In this document: positions 51,879 to 60,541 of the stretch, in pieces | Position numbering within the stretch: position 1 is the stretch's first letter | Layout of the letters: each line of letters begins with the position of its first letter | NCBI RefSeq assembly: GCF_000237085.1 | Contig: NC_016627.1 | Span: forward strand, 2,790,118-2,854,117 | Reading direction: 5' to 3' | DNA length: 64,000 nucleotides | DNA from: Acetivibrio clariflavus DSM 19732 | GTDB taxonomy: Bacteria > Bacillota > Clostridia > Acetivibrionales > Acetivibrionaceae | Notes under the pieces: model-generated | Told to the model about the DNA's origin: nothing | What the model saw: only the letters and a program-made list of their open reading frames with translations | Databases searched by the model: none | Translations under genes and position numbers: made by a program

Positions 51879-52601
51879 CTATTCATTACAGGCCTTTTTA
51901 AATTTTTCAATGGTCTCTTTCATCTTCGGAATATCTGTCTGAAGCTTCAAGATGGTACTACCCACAAAAACACCATCTGCTCCAGCTTCCTTTGCCATCT
52001 GAATATCTTCGGTTGTGTAAATTCCCACACCGGCATAGATTTCTCTCGTAATACCTCTTCTTTTCAGCTCATCTATGCAGTCCTTTAGAGTTGGATATTT
52101 GGGATTTATATTATTGGTGGTAGGCTTTGCTTGCATATAAACAAATCCGTTGGAGGAAAGTGCTGCTTGTATTTCTTCTTCCGGCATATGAAACTGTACA
52201 TAGCATGAAATTTTTATTCCGTTTTCAATTAACTTACTTTTTATTTCTTGATTGTCTCCACCCACATAAATCATATCATATAGGCCATTTTGAGTACAAA
52301 ATTCAATGAACCGTTCAACACCTATACTCTCAATGGTATTTTCATAAGAAAGTACAATAAATTTAGTGTTTGGATGATTATTTTTTATAGTTTTTATGCC
52401 TTCCATATAACAACTGTAATCACTACAGTTCTCTAAAGCAGTTTTCATTCTTCCTGCAATGTATTCACCTTCAAGGAACGGATTGGATGACGGAAAATCC
52501 ACTTCAATTATATCACAGCCAGCCTCTACGTACTCTTTAGCAATGTTAATGCTGGATTCAATTGTCGGGTATCCGTTAGACAAGTAGCATATTAATTTCA
52601 T
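51879..52601 (-). CDS. TrpA-like TIM-barrel protein with altered catalytic residues
   Basis: 240 aa, ribulose-phosphate-binding barrel most like the tryptophan synthase alpha subunit. The catalytic loop reads IIEVDFPSSNPFLEG (31-45), where TrpA has ELGxPFSDPLADG: the equivalent of catalytic Glu49 is kept (Glu33), Asp60 is replaced by Glu44, and SDP becomes SNP. The phosphate-gripping end is kept (AGVGIYTTEDIQ, GVFVGSTIL). It is shorter than TrpA (about 268 aa), and no trpB or other trp gene is near. It is the last gene of the nucleoside-type operon, so it more likely works on a phosphorylated sugar, perhaps by retro-aldol cleavage (inferred). ATG with AAAGG upstream. Confidence 0.8.
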   Translation of the reverse strand: MKLICYLSNGYPTIESSINIAKEYVEAGCDIIEVDFPSSNPFLEGEYIAGRMKTALENCSDYSCYMEGIKTIKNNHPNTKFIVLSYENTIESIGVERFIEFCTQNGLYDMIYVGGDNQEIKSKLIENGIKISCYVQFHMPEEEIQAALSSNGFVYMQAKPTTNNINPKYPTLKDCIDELKRRGITREIYAGVGIYTTEDIQMAKEAGADGVFVGSTILKLQTDIPKMKETIEKFKKACNE

Positions 52602-52692
52602 TTAAATCGTACCTTTCTATTATTGTATCTTGAATTGATGTATCTTGTTTAAGTCTATTGACGGGCGTATCATTTTCAAAATACCAGACAAT

Positions 52693-53847
52693 TTAGTTCC
52701 CTCTATAAACTTTAACAAATAACTCTTTTAATTGCTCAATAGTCGGAATAATGGGGTTGGTTTTAGTACATCCATCATTTTTAGCCATATTCGCCATTTC
52801 ATCAAGTACCTCCATGTATGCAGCCTCATCTTTTATTATCTCATTTAAGGATCTTGCAATCCCAAGGGTATCATTTAATTCTCTAATTACTGAAACAAGA
52901 TCTTCAGCACCAAGTTCTTTTGCCAAAGCGGCATAAGTATTTTTAGCAAATTCATCCTCTTGGTTAAAAGTCATAACATAGGGAAGTATAATCGCATCGG
53001 CCAGTCCATGTGAAATTCCAAAAAAGCTTCCCATTGTGTGGGCCATGGAATGAACAATTCCCAGTGAAACATTGGTAAAGGCCATTCCCGCTGTCATGGA
53101 TGCATTAAGCATAATTTCACGGTAATCAAGATTTGAACCATCCTCATAAGCCTTCGGCAGATAATGAATGATATCTTTTGCAGCAGCTGCTGCCAGTATA
53201 TTACTCAGATAGTTGGCTCTCTTTGACACAAGGGCTTCCAAAGCATGAGTTAAAGCATCCATTCCCGTCTCTGCTGTAATAGACGGCGGCATGGTAACTG
53301 TAACTTCGGGGTCACATATTGCAATATCCGGCATCATTTCCATGTTTCCAATACCATACTTTACATGGGTTTCATCTTCGGTGATTACCACCGAACGGCT
53401 TACCTCACTGGCAGTACCGCTAGTTGACGGAATACATACAAGTCTTGCTTTGTTTCTAAGCTTAGGTATGGGATTGGGAGGAATAATATCGGAAAGCATT
53501 GTAAGCTCAGGATGTTCATAATATACCCACATGGCCTTGGCAGCATCCATTGCAGAACCTCCTCCCAAACCAACGATTATATCCGGACCAAAGGCCTTCA
53601 TTGCTTCAGCACCACGGTAAACTGTACTAAAGAATGGGTCGGGTTCCACTCCCGAAAAAACTTCACTTTTTATACCGGCTTCAGAAAGTAAATCAATTAC
53701 CTTCTGAAGAATTCCGCTTTTTCTCATGCTAGAGCCACCGGTTACAATAAAGGCTTTTTCACCTTTCAGTGTTTTCAAATGTTCCAGGCAGCCTCTGCCA
53801 AACATTAACTCACTTCCGGCAAGTTTCATAGGTCTCATCATATTCAT
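52693..53847 (-). CDS. Iron-containing alcohol dehydrogenase
   Basis: 384 aa, group III Fe-ADH. NAD(P)-binding GLGGGSAMDAAKAMWV; metal region DALTHALEALVS and GIVHSMAHTMGSFFGISHG with the three His ligands plus an upstream Asp (SVVITEDETHVKYGI, CDPEVTVTMPP). It reduces or oxidises small alcohols and aldehydes. In this operon, right after the BtpA-like gene (three nt), it may reduce an aldehyde released from sugar cleavage. Substrate unknown. ATG 53847 chosen for spacing to AAGGA. Confidence 0.9.
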   Translation of the reverse strand: MNMMRPMKLAGSELMFGRGCLEHLKTLKGEKAFIVTGGSSMRKSGILQKVIDLLSEAGIKSEVFSGVEPDPFFSTVYRGAEAMKAFGPDIIVGLGGGSAMDAAKAMWVYYEHPELTMLSDIIPPNPIPKLRNKARLVCIPSTSGTASEVSRSVVITEDETHVKYGIGNMEMMPDIAICDPEVTVTMPPSITAETGMDALTHALEALVSKRANYLSNILAAAAAKDIIHYLPKAYEDGSNLDYREIMLNASMTAGMAFTNVSLGIVHSMAHTMGSFFGISHGLADAIILPYVMTFNQEDEFAKNTYAALAKELGAEDLVSVIRELNDTLGIARSLNEIIKDEAAYMEVLDEMANMAKNDGCTKTNPIIPTIEQLKELFVKVYRGN

Positions 53848-53850
53848 CAC

Positions 53851-54645
53851 TTATCCTTTTAACGCATTTATTAATTCACTTGATAATTTCAATGAAACAG
53901 GATTTTCAATAATCCCGCCTTCTTTTAAGCTAGATCCTACAATTGCCCCATCGGCAATGGAAAGTTGCTCTTTTATATTGCTTGTTTTAACTCCACTTCC
54001 TGCAATAAGAGGAAGTTTCGTAACATTTCTTACTCGCTTAATTATGTCAATTGGAGTTTCCACACCGATATGGGTACCTGTAACGATAATTGCATCGGCA
54101 CCGCATGATTCTGCAGCTTTTGCAGAGTCCTCAATGCTTACATGGGGAAGTACCATATGAGTATGCTTTACCTGAATGTCTGCCAGGATCTTAATGTCCT
54201 CAGCTTGCAGATTCTTTCTGAAAATCATTGCTTCCCTTGCACAAGGAGTTATTATTCCACCAAAAAATTCAACAGTATCAACAAAAACCGGAATTCTAAC
54301 AAAAGATCCGCCAACAGCCTTCGCTATGGAAAGGGAGGTTTTATAGTCATTCATGGCAGCATCTATTCCTATAGGAATCTTTACTTTTTGAGCTATAATT
54401 GCACTGATGGCTGCAAGGGCACAGGCCTGTTCGGTATCCAATACAACTCCAAAGGGGTTGTCCCCCATGTTTTCTATTATAATGGCATCCATGCCTGCTT
54501 CCTCAAGCACTAGAGCATCATTTACCGCCTGATCTATAATTTTTTGCATGTCACCGCAGAAACCCGGTGTTCCCGGAAGCGGCAGACAATGTACCATACC
54601 GATAACAAATTGTTTCCCTCTTGCAATAAAACTTGAATTACTCAT
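53851..54645 (-). CDS. BtpA/SgcQ-family TIM-barrel protein
   Basis: 264 aa. GMVHCLPLPGTPGFCGDM, ALVLEEAGMDAIIIENMGDNPFG and the C-terminal phosphate-binding loops LIAGSGVKTSNIKEQL and DGAIVGSSLKEGG define the BtpA family (PF03437). BtpA was named from a cyanobacterial photosystem I phenotype, and SgcQ is a putative sugar-catabolic member in E. coli; the reaction is not established. The barrel fold and phosphate site predict a phosphorylated substrate. Overlaps the phosphorylase stop by eight nt and abuts the Fe-ADH gene. Confidence 0.88.
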   Translation of the reverse strand: MSNSSFIARGKQFVIGMVHCLPLPGTPGFCGDMQKIIDQAVNDALVLEEAGMDAIIIENMGDNPFGVVLDTEQACALAAISAIIAQKVKIPIGIDAAMNDYKTSLSIAKAVGGSFVRIPVFVDTVEFFGGIITPCAREAMIFRKNLQAEDIKILADIQVKHTHMVLPHVSIEDSAKAAESCGADAIIVTGTHIGVETPIDIIKRVRNVTKLPLIAGSGVKTSNIKEQLSIADGAIVGSSLKEGGIIENPVSLKLSSELINALKG

Positions 54646-55399
54646 TTATATCAACCTCTTTATTATAAATTTGAAGTCCGTCCAGGACGATTTTGCACAA
54701 ATCTTCCTCCGCCTTCTTTCTGTCCTCACCTTTTAATTGATCCTTGAGGTTCTCAAGAACTGTTGTCATTGTAACAATGCAGGCTTTAATTCCCATCAAA
54801 TTAGCCAAAACCAACATACAGCTTGACTCCATGTCTACAGCAAGTACATTGTACTTTTTAAGACGTTTAAAAGTCTCATCAATATCTGTTTCCATCTTTT
54901 GGCTTAGTCTTGATTCGCGCATCTGGCTGTAAAAGCCGTCCATGGAACAGACAACACCGTTTATATAGTTTCTTCCATTTTCCAGCACGCTTTTATTCAT
55001 ACAATTAATAAGCTCAATATCAGCAACTGCCGGATAGGAAACCGGAACATAGGTGGCACTTGTGGCTTCCTCACGCATTGCTCCGGTCGGAATAACCAGC
55101 TTTCCAAGCATGTCGTCTTTAAGTCCCATTGTAGTACCCATTCTTATGGCTACTTCCATACCGCACTGATACATTTCTTCCATGGCAATTGCTGCAGACG
55201 GTGCACCTATTCCCGTTGACGAAACGGTTATGGGCATTCCCTTATAAGTTCCGGTATAGGTGTTAAATTCTCTATTAAAAGCAACATGCTTTGGGTTATC
55301 CAGTAATTTTGCCAAAATTTCAACGCGCCACGGATCGCCCGAAAAGATTACATATTTTGCAATTGTTTTCTCATCACCGCGCAAGTATAATGTTTCCAT
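54638..55399 (-). CDS. udp: Uridine-phosphorylase-like nucleoside phosphorylase
   Basis: 253 aa, PNP/UDP family 1. Phosphate site FSGDPWRVE, MGTTMGL, and the ribose motif DMESSCMLVLAN. The segment SMDGFYSQMRESR aligns with SSDTFYPGQER of E. coli uridine phosphorylase and keeps the Gln and Arg that contact uracil, which favours a pyrimidine nucleoside. It yields a base and (deoxy)ribose-1-phosphate. The frame is open upstream to 55582 inside the kinase gene, but ATG 55399, one nt after the kinase stop with AGGAAGG upstream, is the clear start. Confidence 0.88.
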   Translation of the reverse strand: METLYLRGDEKTIAKYVIFSGDPWRVEILAKLLDNPKHVAFNREFNTYTGTYKGMPITVSSTGIGAPSAAIAMEEMYQCGMEVAIRMGTTMGLKDDMLGKLVIPTGAMREEATSATYVPVSYPAVADIELINCMNKSVLENGRNYINGVVCSMDGFYSQMRESRLSQKMETDIDETFKRLKKYNVLAVDMESSCMLVLANLMGIKACIVTMTTVLENLKDQLKGEDRKKAEEDLCKIVLDGLQIYNKEVDINE

Positions 55400-55400
55400 C

Positions 55401-56357
55401 TTATTTTCCTTCCTGTGATATAAATTTCTTATAACGTTCCAAGAATTCTTCCTGGGTTGGAGCATTGGTAGTGCATCCCACCTTTTCAATAATAAACGAA
55501 GAAAGAACACTTCCCATATTGCAGCATTCCTCAACACTCTTGCCGTTCGCGTATCCATAAAGGAATCCTGACATATAAGCATCTCCGGAACCTGTAGTAT
55601 CTACAACTTTACCGAATTCAGCAGCTTCGATGGTATTTGAAACTATTCCTTCATCGGTTTTTTGGAAGTACATGCTTCCGTTTTTACCAAGGGTGGTAAC
55701 TATGATTTCCGCACTTCCCTTTTGAAAAAGCTCCGTTATAGATTCAAGCTTGAACATTCGTTCAATTTCTTCCCTTTCACCTTGATTAGTGAAAATAATT
55801 TTGCTGGAAAACAATACTTTTCTAAAGAATTCTTCAGGGAAGGCATCAAAATCACATTTCATTCCGAAAACCAATGGAACGTTGTGCTTCATGCATTTAT
55901 TGAAAAACTCCACATTATCTTCATATGAGCCCACTGTCATTACGCCAAGGCGTGTCTCCTCAAAAAATTCATCCTTAATACTTTCTGCATATTTTCCATC
56001 CATTGCACCGGGATAAAAAATAGTTATATGATTGTTGTTTGAGTCTGCAATGAGGTAGCAGTTAGAGGTAGTTTCATTAGGAATAATTTCAACTGCATCA
56101 AGGCATACCCCAACGCTTTCTAAGTATTCTAAAAATCCCGTTTCTTTATAATCCAACTCTCCCACTCGAATTATGGGAAGTGCCTTCAATCCTAGTTTTG
56201 CAGTAAGATAGGCAATATTGGTTTGACAGCCGCCATAATAGATTTTGGCATTATTGCTGTTTTCAATAATTGAAGTGTATCCATATCTTACAGGAGTTTG
56301 CGTTTTAATAATCCTGTCAAGGCTTACATAGCCGCTGGTTATAATATCGTATTTCAT
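55401..56357 (-). CDS. PfkB-family carbohydrate/nucleoside kinase
   Basis: 318 aa, ribokinase fold. N-terminal GYVSLDRII and GGCQTNIAYLTAKLG, substrate region, and the C-terminal signature VDTTGSGDAYMSGFLYG with the catalytic Asp. Family members phosphorylate ribose, fructose, nucleosides or, in archaeal AMP metabolism, ribose-1-phosphate. Next to a nucleoside phosphorylase, ribose-1-phosphate or a nucleoside is the likely substrate. Its ATG overlaps the preceding stop (ATGA), showing translational coupling. Confidence 0.9.
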   Translation of the reverse strand: MKYDIITSGYVSLDRIIKTQTPVRYGYTSIIENSNNAKIYYGGCQTNIAYLTAKLGLKALPIIRVGELDYKETGFLEYLESVGVCLDAVEIIPNETTSNCYLIADSNNNHITIFYPGAMDGKYAESIKDEFFEETRLGVMTVGSYEDNVEFFNKCMKHNVPLVFGMKCDFDAFPEEFFRKVLFSSKIIFTNQGEREEIERMFKLESITELFQKGSAEIIVTTLGKNGSMYFQKTDEGIVSNTIEAAEFGKVVDTTGSGDAYMSGFLYGYANGKSVEECCNMGSVLSSFIIEKVGCTTNAPTQEEFLERYKKFISQEGK

Positions 56358-56926
56358 CCGGAAATCTCTCCTTTGTCCATAAGAGCAAATAATTCTTCAG
56401 AAGTAACAACCTTGCCTAAGTATTTTTTTATATCTGTCAAATGCACTTGATTGACAACCTCGTCATTAGTTGCTACACAATCCGACACTACAATGGGCAG
56501 ATAATCAAGGTTATAAGCATCGGTAACTGTCGCCCGGATACAGCAGTTGGTTTTTGTACCCACTATGATTACATTCTCAATCTTATTTTCCCTCAGAACC
56601 ATATCAAGGTCGGTTCCCACAAAACCGCTGTATCTTCTCTTTCTTATCACATAATCTTTAACAGGGTCCACTTCCAGCATAGGATCTATTTCAATCCCAT
56701 CGGTCCCCTCAATACAGTTAGGCCTCATATTCTGAAGATTTTTATCAAATTTGTCTTTCCGGTAACAGTGCTGGAGGAAGATAACCAAAAGTCCGTGTTT
56801 TCTGCACTCCTCCAACACTCGTTTTATTCTCGGCAGCACTTCCCTATTCTGGGGGTAGTATACCAATCCTTTCGGATCGGTAAAATCTTTAAGCATATCT
56901 ACAATAATCAAAGCTGACTTACTCAA
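56354..56926 (-). CDS. Isochorismatase-fold cysteine hydrolase
   Basis: 190 aa from a TTG start. Asp9 in IIVDMLKDF, a Lys in RKRRYSGF and Cys in GTKTNCCIRATVTDA form the usual Asp-Lys-Cys triad. The PNCIEGTDGIEI element is also typical. The DxHxxxH metal site of nicotinamidases is not visible, so an amidase such as an N-carbamoyl- or ureido-compound hydrolase is more likely than nicotinamidase. It overlaps the permease stop by eight nt and the kinase start by four. Probable role: breakdown of the released base or its derivative (inferred). Confidence 0.85.
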   Translation of the reverse strand: MSKSALIIVDMLKDFTDPKGLVYYPQNREVLPRIKRVLEECRKHGLLVIFLQHCYRKDKFDKNLQNMRPNCIEGTDGIEIDPMLEVDPVKDYVIRKRRYSGFVGTDLDMVLRENKIENVIIVGTKTNCCIRATVTDAYNLDYLPIVVSDCVATNDEVVNQVHLTDIKKYLGKVVTSEELFALMDKGEISG

Positions 56927-57836
56927 GTTTGAACCCCCTTAAATTGTTGTTGCGATTTTGTATGACAGAAACCACAAGCAGCACTACTACTATGGTCAAA
57001 TAAGGTACCATCTCAAACAATCCCGATACAGGCCCGGCAAACAGAGCCAGATTGATGGCAAGAGATTTGGCGAGACCGAAGAGTATGGCATATAAAGAGC
57101 ATTTTAACGGTTCACCTCTGCCGCAGTAAATTGCAGCAATTGCTATAAAACCTCTCCCTGCTGTCATACCGTTTGTAAAGAGCGCAAGCCTTTCAACGGA
57201 AAGCTCCATTCCGGCGAGAGCACAAAGTGCCGCACCTATAAGCACCGCAGCATATTTAATTGCATTTACATTGATACCTACCGATTTAGCCGCTTCCTCA
57301 TTTTCTCCAACTACTCTTACATAAACGCCAAACTTTGTATCGTATAACACAATGCTCACTACTATTATCAAAAGAAAAGCAGTATAGGTAATGGCAGTAT
57401 GTCCGCTTAACAGGCTTCCAATGATAGGTATATCCTTAATTATCGGAATATGAATTTTTAAGTCGGAAACACTTACTGTAGAACTTACATTTATATTCGC
57501 AATTTTTAAATACTTGAGTACAAAGGCACTTAGGGCTGTAACAAACAAGTTGATTCCAAATCCCGTAATAATGAAATTACTTTTAAACTTTACACTCAGT
57601 AGAGCGAATATCCATCCTAGAATAAGTGTTAGCAAGACGCTAATCAAAAGTCCCATCCACAGACTTCCTGTAATCATAACTGCCAAGGCGCTGGAGAAAG
57701 CCCCCATCAGCATCATACCTTCAAGCCCTATATTAAGTACGTTGGCTTTATGGGCAAACAGTCCTCCCAATACAGCCAATAGGATGGGCGTACTGTGGTA
57801 AATCATATCATATAATATGTTATTAGTTAGATTCAT
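56919..57836 (-). CDS. BMP-family ABC transporter permease (NupQ-like)
   Basis: 305 aa, BPD_transp_2 family, eight or more hydrophobic segments. GGLFAHKANVLNIGLEGMMLMGA and ITGFGINLFVTAL near the N-terminal half, GENEEAAKSVGINV, and GRGFIAIAAIYCGRGEP match nucleoside permeases of the YufQ/NupQ type. Second permease of the importer; 21 nt after the first. Confidence 0.92.
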   Translation of the reverse strand: MNLTNNILYDMIYHSTPILLAVLGGLFAHKANVLNIGLEGMMLMGAFSSALAVMITGSLWMGLLISVLLTLILGWIFALLSVKFKSNFIITGFGINLFVTALSAFVLKYLKIANINVSSTVSVSDLKIHIPIIKDIPIIGSLLSGHTAITYTAFLLIIVVSIVLYDTKFGVYVRVVGENEEAAKSVGINVNAIKYAAVLIGAALCALAGMELSVERLALFTNGMTAGRGFIAIAAIYCGRGEPLKCSLYAILFGLAKSLAINLALFAGPVSGLFEMVPYLTIVVVLLVVSVIQNRNNNLRGFKLE

Positions 57837-57857
57837 ACTAATTCCCCTTCTGTTACA

Positions 57858-58946
57858 TCAACACTCATTGCTTTTTGTCTTTCTGCTTCCCGGTTTAAAT
57901 ATCCCTGTCAACTTATCAAATAGGCCGCTGTTTTGCTTTACAAACCTTACGGAAAGACATAAAATGAGTATTCCCTGAATAACACCTACAATGTCCTTGG
58001 GTACATTGGTAAACAATCCGATATATTCACTGCCTGTTTTCAAAGCTGCATAGAACACCGCTGCAATTAGTACTCCAATAGGATTGTGATTACCGAGCAA
58101 TGCTATTAACATACCATCCCAGCCAAGTCCCGGGCTTCCTGAAAAATCAAGAGTAAACCTGTATTTCTCACTCATTAGGTATCCGGCACCTGCCAAACCG
58201 CTCACAGCTCCACTGATAAGCATTATAAAAATAATCTTTTTAGCCACTTTCATTCCGGTAGCTTCGGAAAACTCCGGATTTTTTCCTATTGCAGTAATTT
58301 CAAAACCCAGCTTCGATTTCTTGAAAATCACATAGAGAATAGCAAATACTATAAGTGCCAGAAAGAAAAACATTGTCAAGTCGCTGTTTAAAATCTTATT
58401 AAACATGGCACTATCATTAATTGCATAGGTTGCAACGTATCCGGAAGCCGGGTCCTTAAACACTCCCTGTGCAAGGTATTTGACAACCTCAACCACTACA
58501 TAATTCAACATTAAGGTAACAACCATTTCATTAACCTTGAAGTAAGCTTTCAGAACTGCAGGAATGAGTGTAAAAACCATACCGACAATCATACCTGTAA
58601 GAAGGCATAGCATTATATGAAGAACCGGATTTATGCCTTTAATGCTAAAACCAACAACACCGGCAAAGAAGCCGCCCAGAACTGCTGCACCTTCCACACC
58701 CATATTGAATATATTGGCTTTAAAGGTAATGGCAATGGCTAGTCCAGTCAAAATCAAGGGTGATGCAAAATGCAGTGTTTTCAAAATTCCCTTGACACTA
58801 AAAAGAGATTTCTGTATCATAATTTGGTAAGTTAGAAACGGGTTTTCACCAATTGCTGCAATTATTATTCCACCAACAAAAAGTGCTATAATTATAGGTA
58901 TTAAGATACTATAGATATTTGATAAAATCTCATTCTTCTTTTTCAT
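57858..58946 (-). CDS. BMP-family ABC transporter permease (NupP-like)
   Basis: 362 aa, BPD_transp_2 family. FASPLILTGLAIAITFKANIFNMGVEG is split here as ASPLILTGLAIA and FNMGVEGAAVLGG; later VNEMVVTLMLNYVVV, AIGKNPEFSEATG and GLGWDGMLIALLGNHNP. Pattern of YufP/NupP nucleoside permeases. Lies 20 nt after the ATPase gene. Confidence 0.92.
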   Translation of the reverse strand: MKKKNEILSNIYSILIPIIIALFVGGIIIAAIGENPFLTYQIMIQKSLFSVKGILKTLHFASPLILTGLAIAITFKANIFNMGVEGAAVLGGFFAGVVGFSIKGINPVLHIMLCLLTGMIVGMVFTLIPAVLKAYFKVNEMVVTLMLNYVVVEVVKYLAQGVFKDPASGYVATYAINDSAMFNKILNSDLTMFFFLALIVFAILYVIFKKSKLGFEITAIGKNPEFSEATGMKVAKKIIFIMLISGAVSGLAGAGYLMSEKYRFTLDFSGSPGLGWDGMLIALLGNHNPIGVLIAAVFYAALKTGSEYIGLFTNVPKDIVGVIQGILILCLSVRFVKQNSGLFDKLTGIFKPGSRKTKSNEC

Positions 58947-58966
58947 AATATCCCTCAGTCATAGGG

Positions 58967-60511
58967 TTATTGGGTGATGCCAGCCATCAGCAGTCCCAGC
59001 TTTGAACTGTCGGCCTTATCCCCTTCAACCTCTCCAATAATTTTACCTTTGTACATAACAATTATTCTGTCGCTTAGACCCATTATTTCACTAAGTTCAC
59101 TTGAAACCAAAAGTATTGCTTTATTTTGTCTTCTAAGCTCAAGTATCTTATTGTGAATAAATTCAATGGAACCGATATCAACACCGCGGGTTGGCTGACT
59201 TGCAATCAAAACCTTGGGATTTGAATCAAATTCCCTTGCAATAATGACCTTTTGAGCATTTCCTCCGGAAAGCTGTGATACCGCGCCTTCAGGATCGGCT
59301 ACCCTTATGTCGTATTTCTCCAGAAGAATATCCCTGTTTTTAGAAATATTCTTCTTATTCAAAATTCCATGTTTACAAAACTTTTCATCATCATGATAAC
59401 CGGCAATCAGATTATCACTAAGGGACATTTCTTTGCAGAGCCCCTGGGCATAACGATCCTCGGGAATTATTCCCACTCCAGCTTTGCGAAGTTCATCGGG
59501 CCACTTGTTGGTTATATCCTCACCATAAAGCTGGACATTACCTTCCGTTGAAACCATAAGTCCGGATAATACTTTTACAAGCTCGCTCTGTCCGTTGCCT
59601 TCTACTCCGGCAATTCCAAGAATTTCGCCTTCCCTGATTTCAAAATTTATATTGTCCAAAACTTTTTTCCCGGAATTGTTTGTCGTAGACAAACCACTTA
59701 CTTTATAAGCTACCTTGTTTTTATCAACAGACTTCTTTTCCCTTTGAACCTGAAGTGTAACTTCATGGCCCACCATCATCGTAGCAATCTCCTCGGGATT
59801 TGTCTGCTTTGTAGGTTTGCTTCCGACAACCTTGCCCCTTTTAATAACAATGACCTGGTCACTAACTTCCATAACCTCACGAAGCTTATGAGTTATAAGA
59901 ATAATGGTTTTGCCTTGTTTCTTCAATTCTTTAAAGCTGACCAGCAGTTCATCAACTTCCTGCGGCGTAAGTACAGCTGTCGGTTCATCAAAAATCAGAA
60001 TATCAACATTTCGATAGAGCATTTTTAAAATCTCTACCCGCTGCTTAGCTCCTATTGAAATGTCCTCAACTCGTACATCTGGGTCCAGTTCAAATTTGTA
60101 ATCCTTAATCAGCTTTTCAATTTCTTCTCTCTCACGTTTTCTATCTATGAGCGGCCATTTAATTTTTAATCTGCCTTTAAAATCCGTAGTCCTATTTATC
60201 TCTGTACCAAGCAGTATATTTTCAAATATGGTCAGACTGGGCACCAGCTTAAAATGCTGATGCACCATACCTAACCCGCAATTTATCGCGTCAAGGGGGG
60301 TATTGAAGTTTACCTTTTTGCCTGATACATACAATTCTCCGGAGGTTGGCCGCTGTAAACCGTAAAACATGTTCATGAGAGTTGTTTTTCCTGCTCCGTT
60401 TTCTCCTACAATAGCAGTGATTTCGCCTTTCACGATGGAAAGACTTATATTGTCATTGGCAACAAAATCTCCATATTTTTTTGTTAAATTTACAGCTTCA
60501 ATTGCGTTCAT
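58967..60511 (-). CDS. BMP-family ABC transporter, double-domain ATPase (NupO-like)
   Basis: 514 aa with two ABC domains. First: Walker A GENGAGKTT, Q-loop MVHQHFKLVPSLT, signature ISIGAKQRVEI, Walker B ILIFDEPTAVL. Second: degenerate Walker A GVEGNGQSELV, signature LSGGNAQKVIIARE. Typical of RbsA/YufO-like importers with one competent and one degenerate site. The start five codons into the open frame is preferred because AAGGCGG lies upstream of it. Confidence 0.94.
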   Translation of the reverse strand: MNAIEAVNLTKKYGDFVANDNISLSIVKGEITAIVGENGAGKTTLMNMFYGLQRPTSGELYVSGKKVNFNTPLDAINCGLGMVHQHFKLVPSLTIFENILLGTEINRTTDFKGRLKIKWPLIDRKREREEIEKLIKDYKFELDPDVRVEDISIGAKQRVEILKMLYRNVDILIFDEPTAVLTPQEVDELLVSFKELKKQGKTIILITHKLREVMEVSDQVIVIKRGKVVGSKPTKQTNPEEIATMMVGHEVTLQVQREKKSVDKNKVAYKVSGLSTTNNSGKKVLDNINFEIREGEILGIAGVEGNGQSELVKVLSGLMVSTEGNVQLYGEDITNKWPDELRKAGVGIIPEDRYAQGLCKEMSLSDNLIAGYHDDEKFCKHGILNKKNISKNRDILLEKYDIRVADPEGAVSQLSGGNAQKVIIAREFDSNPKVLIASQPTRGVDIGSIEFIHNKILELRRQNKAILLVSSELSEIMGLSDRIIVMYKGKIIGEVEGDKADSSKLGLLMAGITQ

Positions 60512-60541
60512 AGTTTCCGCCTTCATTCTCTTTATTTGGAT

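Noticed and set aside
51879-52601. Tryptophan synthase alpha subunit of a trp operon
   Set aside because: No trpB or other trp genes nearby, catalytic Asp changed to Glu, shorter protein and an operon of nucleoside genes.
55400-55582. Longer N-terminus for the nucleoside phosphorylase (open frame to 55582)
   Set aside because: It would overlap the PfkB gene by 60 codons, has no homology-like features, and the ATG at 55399 has a clear ribosome binding site.
56354-56926. Nicotinamidase (which would make the operon a nicotinamide riboside salvage system)
   Set aside because: The triad is present but the nicotinamidase DxHxxxH metal motif is not visible; the pyrimidine-type Gln and Arg in the phosphorylase also argue against it, though not conclusively.
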